A stretch of DNA of 10,226 nt from Geofilum sp964396555. Lineage in GTDB: Bacteria > Bacteroidota > Bacteroidia > Bacteroidales > Marinilabiliaceae. The notes beneath the pieces are model-generated. The model was given only the letters and a program-made list of their open reading frames with translations, did no database searches and was not told the origin of the DNA. The position numbers were made by a program, and so were the translations under genes. The stretch is taken from NCBI GenBank assembly GCA_964396555.1, contig CAYNFX010000067.1:1-10226 (forward strand). Direction: 5' to 3'. Shown here piece by piece: positions 8,012-10,226 of the stretch (within the stretch, counting starts at the first letter, position 1; every line of letters begins with the position of its first letter).

Positions 8012-8182
8012 TCACATCTCTTTGTTCTCGTCCTGAAACGCTTTTATCATTGCATCAATTGTCCTTCTGGTCTGCCACAGAATCTGCGGAGTAAGTTCCC
8101 TTTTCCCGTTTCTGATCTCATTGTATGTAAGTTCAAGTTTCTTCGAAAGTTGCGAAGCATTATTGAAACCCAACATTGGACC
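8012..8182 (-). CDS. Hpt (histidine phosphotransfer)/P1-like protein, C-terminal part; 5' end in assembly gap
   Basis: Reading the minus strand out of the N gap gives 56 codons and a TGA at 8012-8014, with no start because the 5' end is in the gap. The peptide begins GPMLGFNNASQLSKKLEL and contains NEIRNGKRELTP. It lines up without gaps with the P1 domain of the CheA next door (AMFGFNHLSGFTHHLETL and DWVRNGKLKVSS). On that alignment the first visible residue matches CheA residue 51, so the phospho-accepting His (CheA H45) lies about six residues inside the gap and cannot be confirmed. The call is a small stand-alone Hpt or P1-like protein. It could instead be the tail of a larger protein or of a CheY-Hpt fusion. 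It ends 57 nt before cheA, so a phosphotransfer role with CheA or the kinase-like protein is plausible. Confidence 0.7.
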   Translation of the reverse strand, partial: GPMLGFNNASQLSKKLELTYNEIRNGKRELTPQILWQTRRTIDAMIKAFQDENKEM

Positions 8183-8282
8183 NNNNNNNNNNNNNNNNNN
8201 NNNNNNNNNNNNNNNNNNNNNNNNNNNNNNNNNNNNNNNNNNNNNNNNNNNNNNNNNNNNNNNNNNNNNNNNNNNNNNNNNN
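8183..8282. other. Gap of exactly 100 N, probably of unknown true length
   Basis: There are exactly 100 Ns. They remove the last third of the CheY-like gene and the first half of the Hpt-like gene. A normal CheY needs about 33 more codons after the last visible one, and a P1/Hpt domain about 50 before the first visible one. The missing DNA is then about 250-300 nt, more than the Ns represent. Reading frames across the gap are meaningless. Confidence 0.9.
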
Positions 8283-8546
8283 AGCCTGAGATTCAGTTGT
8301 CAGGAAAAGGATTGGTACGTGTTTGTATGTTTCCATTTCCCTTACTTTTCTGATAAGTCCCAATCCATCAAGATTCGGCATGTGAAGGTCAGTGATAATG
8401 ATGTCAATTTGTCTTCCATCCAGGAATTTAAGAGCATCTTCCCCGTCAACTCCTACAAGTACGTCGTAACCTTCATTTTGAAGTGTGAAGTTTACTACTT
8501 CGCGTATACTTTCAGAATCGTCTACTATTAAAACGGTTTTTGCCAT
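8283..8546 (-). CDS. cheY: CheY-like single-domain response regulator, 3' end in assembly gap
   Basis: The first 88 residues of a receiver domain are visible: VLIVDDSESIREVV with acidic D9/D10, phospho-acceptor D53 (IIITDLHMPNLDG) and the switch Thr in FLTTES (T83/T84). The conserved Lys and the last helices fall in the N gap. Nothing suggests an N-terminal fusion. It is the likely diffusible phosphate acceptor of the CheA here, and its target is not in the window. It lies 40 nt after the STAS gene. The frame that runs through the Ns to a stop at 8160 is an artefact: the sequence beyond the gap codes in another frame for the Hpt-like protein. A CheY-Hpt fusion cannot be excluded. Confidence 0.92.
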
Positions 8547-8586
8547 AGCTGTTTATTTTGCGATTGTTTCTTTATAGTTGGATATG

Positions 8587-8904
8587 TTAGTTAACTTCCA
8601 GTAGTTTTTCAAAACCGGCATTCCTGACAAGTGAGCTTAGGTCGTCTGAGAGTCTCAGAGAGTAAGTCACGTCATAGCCATTTTTCGAACCGCTGTTTTT
8701 TATTGCTTTGAGTAATTGTATAAATGTAATGTCAATATTCTCGACATTGTCTGCTTTAATTACCACCTTTTCAGGTTTATTGCTCAATCGGTCCTTAATG
8801 TTCTCAGTGGCCTTTTTGATAGAGGTTATTGTAAGTTGTCCGCTGAACTCAATGTTCAGGGTTCCATCATTTTGCTTATACTCGATATTGAAATTGTCAG
8901 GCAT
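8587..8904 (-). CDS. Small STAS-domain protein (anti-sigma-factor-antagonist fold)
   Basis: A 105-residue protein that fits a single STAS domain: an N-terminal strand pair (NIEYKQNDGTLNIEFSGQLTI), a helix with IKDRL, a strand KVVIKADNVENID, the helix-start motif DITFIQLLKAIKN (58-70) and a C-terminal helix after LVRNAGF. In SpoIIAA-type proteins a phosphorylatable Ser sits in the DSSG motif at this point; here the sequence is D58-I59-T60-F61, so T60 is a possible but unproven phospho-site. No catalytic residues are expected. It is placed between the MCP (32 nt) and cheY (40 nt), so it likely serves the array as a binding partner or partner-switching protein. The fold is fairly sure; function in chemotaxis is inferred from location only. 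Confidence 0.82.
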   Translation of the reverse strand: MPDNFNIEYKQNDGTLNIEFSGQLTITSIKKATENIKDRLSNKPEKVVIKADNVENIDITFIQLLKAIKNSGSKNGYDVTYSLRLSDDLSSLVRNAGFEKLLEVN

Positions 8905-8936
8905 AATAGTATTGTTAAAAGCTGTACACTGGCTTC

Positions 8937-10226
8937 TTAAAACTTCTCGTAATTTTCAAGATCCAGATCAAAGTCCTTTGAAAAGTCGCCAAGATTACCC
9001 CCGGCAGGCTTTGAGGCTTTGGTTTTATCTGTTTTGTCAACCTTTTCCTTTACACTGAATCCTTTGGGCTTTGATTCTGTCACAGTCTTTGTTCCTTTAG
9101 AAGGTTTCAACGGTTGAGCTGGCTGTTCTACCTTATGTCCTTTACCTGGCATGCTTTCTTCTTCTCCGATTTTAAAGTAGCGTACGGCTTCCTGAAGGTT
9201 CTGAGCAAGATTCAGAAGTTGTTGTGAGCTTTGAGTCAGTTCGTCAGAGCTGGAAGCATTTTCCTGGGTAATCATATTAAGTTGCTGCATTGCCATATTG
9301 ATCTGATCTGCACCGGTCTTCTGTTCAAGACTAGCAGCAGCAATTTCCTTAATAAGCATAGTAGTCTTTTCAATGTCGGGGACAAGCAATCTGGACTTTT
9401 CACCGGCTTGTTGAGATACTTTTAAGCCTTTAGATACCAGGTTTGCTATTTCATCAGCAGCTACCTTACTTCTTTCAGCAAGTTTTCTGACTTCGGCAGC
9501 AACAACAGAGAAGCCTCTACCATGTTCACCAGCTCTTGCCGCCTCAACAGCAGCGTTAAGTGCAAGGATATTGGTCTGGAAAGCTATATCACTGATTATG
9601 CCAATCTTCTCAGCAATGGCTTTCATTGAAGATGTGGCCTCGGTTGTAAGCTGGCTTGCAGTGTTCACGTCCTTGGCTGTTTCAACAGTAATCTTTTCAG
9701 TTTCAATTGCATTCTCGTTGTTCTGCTCGATATTTGCAACCATTTCCTCTATAGAAGTAGATACTTCTTCAGCAGAGGCAGCCTGATCAGCAGATCCACG
9801 AGATAACTGCAATGAGCTGTCTTTCAATGTCTCACTGGAATAAACCAGGTTGTTGGCATTTTCCTTGATAGACAATACGGTTTTCTTGAGAGTAAGGGCC
9901 ATTGTACTTAGCTCGGTAGCCAGGATCCCAAGTTCATCATTTTGATTTACATCAACAGATGCAGTAAGATCACCTGCGCTGATTGCCTTGGCAAATTCCA
10001 CTCCTTTGGTAAGGGGAGTAACTACATTGCTATATAGCAGGATTGCAATTAGCAGAGCTGCTGCAATTGTAATAAGTCCCATCATAATTACTGTCAGAAG
10101 CAGAGTATTTGATGACCTTTTAGTTTGTTCTAGAGCAGCTGCATTCTCGTTGGCATAGAAAGCATTAAGACTTTTGACCTTTGTAAGAGCTTCATCAGAC
10201 AATTTCATAATATCTCCACCCTCAGT
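8937..10226 (-). CDS. Methyl-accepting chemotaxis protein, 5' end outside window
   Basis: The frame is open to the window edge, six codons beyond the first ATG (10208), so the start is probably outside. Numbering from that ATG: residues 1-34 look like the last helix of a periplasmic four-helix sensor; TM2 is about 35-60; HAMP about 60-112; then the signalling coiled coil with the conserved tip (IAFQTNILALNAAVEAARAGEHGRGF, key residues 208-233). Two methylation-site matches occur: 143-152 (E147/E148) and 291-300 (E295/Q296). The helical domain ends near 345, followed by about 70 Lys/Pro/Gly-rich, probably disordered residues and a C-terminal NYEKF. The ATG at 10208 is preceded by GGAG and could be a start, but the protein would then lack its first TM and ligand domain. 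It is the receptor expected to control CheA through CheW; the ligand cannot be deduced. Confidence 0.94.
   Translation of the reverse strand, partial: TEGGDIMKLSDEALTKVKSLNAFYANENAAALEQTKRSSNTLLLTVIMMGLITIAAALLIAILLYSNVVTPLTKGVEFAKAISAGDLTASVDVNQNDELGILATELSTMALTLKKTVLSIKENANNLVYSSETLKDSSLQLSRGSADQAASAEEVSTSIEEMVANIEQNNENAIETEKITVETAKDVNTASQLTTEATSSMKAIAEKIGIISDIAFQTNILALNAAVEAARAGEHGRGFSVVAAEVRKLAERSKVAADEIANLVSKGLKVSQQAGEKSRLLVPDIEKTTMLIKEIAAASLEQKTGADQINMAMQQLNMITQENASSSDELTQSSQQLLNLAQNLQEAVRYFKIGEEESMPGKGHKVEQPAQPLKPSKGTKTVTESKPKGFSVKEKVDKTDKTKASKPAGGNLGDFSKDFDLDLENYEKF

Noticed and set aside
8160..8182. Apparent C-terminus SNVGFQ of the CheY-like protein read through the N gap
   Set aside because: It depends on the arbitrary length of the gap. 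Another frame of the same bases encodes a good Hpt/P1-like peptide with a proper stop at 8012.
8121..8531. Plus-strand open frame of 136 codons across the gap
   Set aside because: A quarter of it is N, and the rest is antisense to the receiver and Hpt-like genes with no recognisable protein features.
10206..10208. ATG at 10208 as the true start of the MCP, helped by GGAG about 10 nt upstream
   Set aside because: The frame stays open to the edge, and the residues before the TM look like the last helix of a periplasmic sensor domain, so the gene most likely begins further upstream.

Overview
The window holds one chemotaxis-type signalling operon. Every real gene is on the minus strand, so transcription runs from the right edge to the left. 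Intergenic spaces are 1 to 72 nt where they can be measured, and the plus strand shows only frame shadows. Protein style, the rarity of Shine-Dalgarno sites and moderate AT-richness suggest a Bacteroidota bacterium. This is judged from recognition of the proteins, without a database search.

In transcription order the genes are: (1) a methyl-accepting chemotaxis protein whose 5' end lies outside the window (8937-10226); (2) a small STAS-domain protein (8587-8904); (3) a CheY-like receiver cut by a 100-N gap (8283-8546); (4) the C-terminal half of an Hpt/P1-like protein emerging from the other side of the gap (8012-8182); (5) CheA (5900-7954); (6, 7) two different CheW adaptors (5423-5875, 4928-5407); (8) CheR (4022-4903); (9) a soluble histidine-kinase-like protein with Asn where the phospho-acceptor His should be (3101-4000); (10) CheD (2620-3090); (11) CheB (1462-2547); (12) a two-TM HAMP/GAF/PAS sensor whose 3' end runs off the left edge (1-1460).

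The receptor array core (MCP, CheA, CheW) and a full adaptation set (CheR, CheB, CheD) are present. The MCP carries two good methylation-site matches placed symmetrically around its hairpin tip, one of them with an encoded Gln suited to deamidation. It ends in NYEKF, which fits the CheR/CheB tethering pentapeptide pattern. No CheC, CheX or CheZ phosphatase is seen and no motility or output gene is present, so the output is unknown. Bacteroidota usually lack flagella, and gliding or a non-motility output is possible.

The unusual parts are the accessory proteins: the STAS protein, the stand-alone Hpt-like protein, the His-less kinase-like protein and the GAF/PAS membrane sensor. Both CheW proteins also depart from the usual NLRG motif. 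No promoter, terminator, tRNA, rRNA, CRISPR array or mobile element was recognised. The operon promoter is probably upstream of the right edge.
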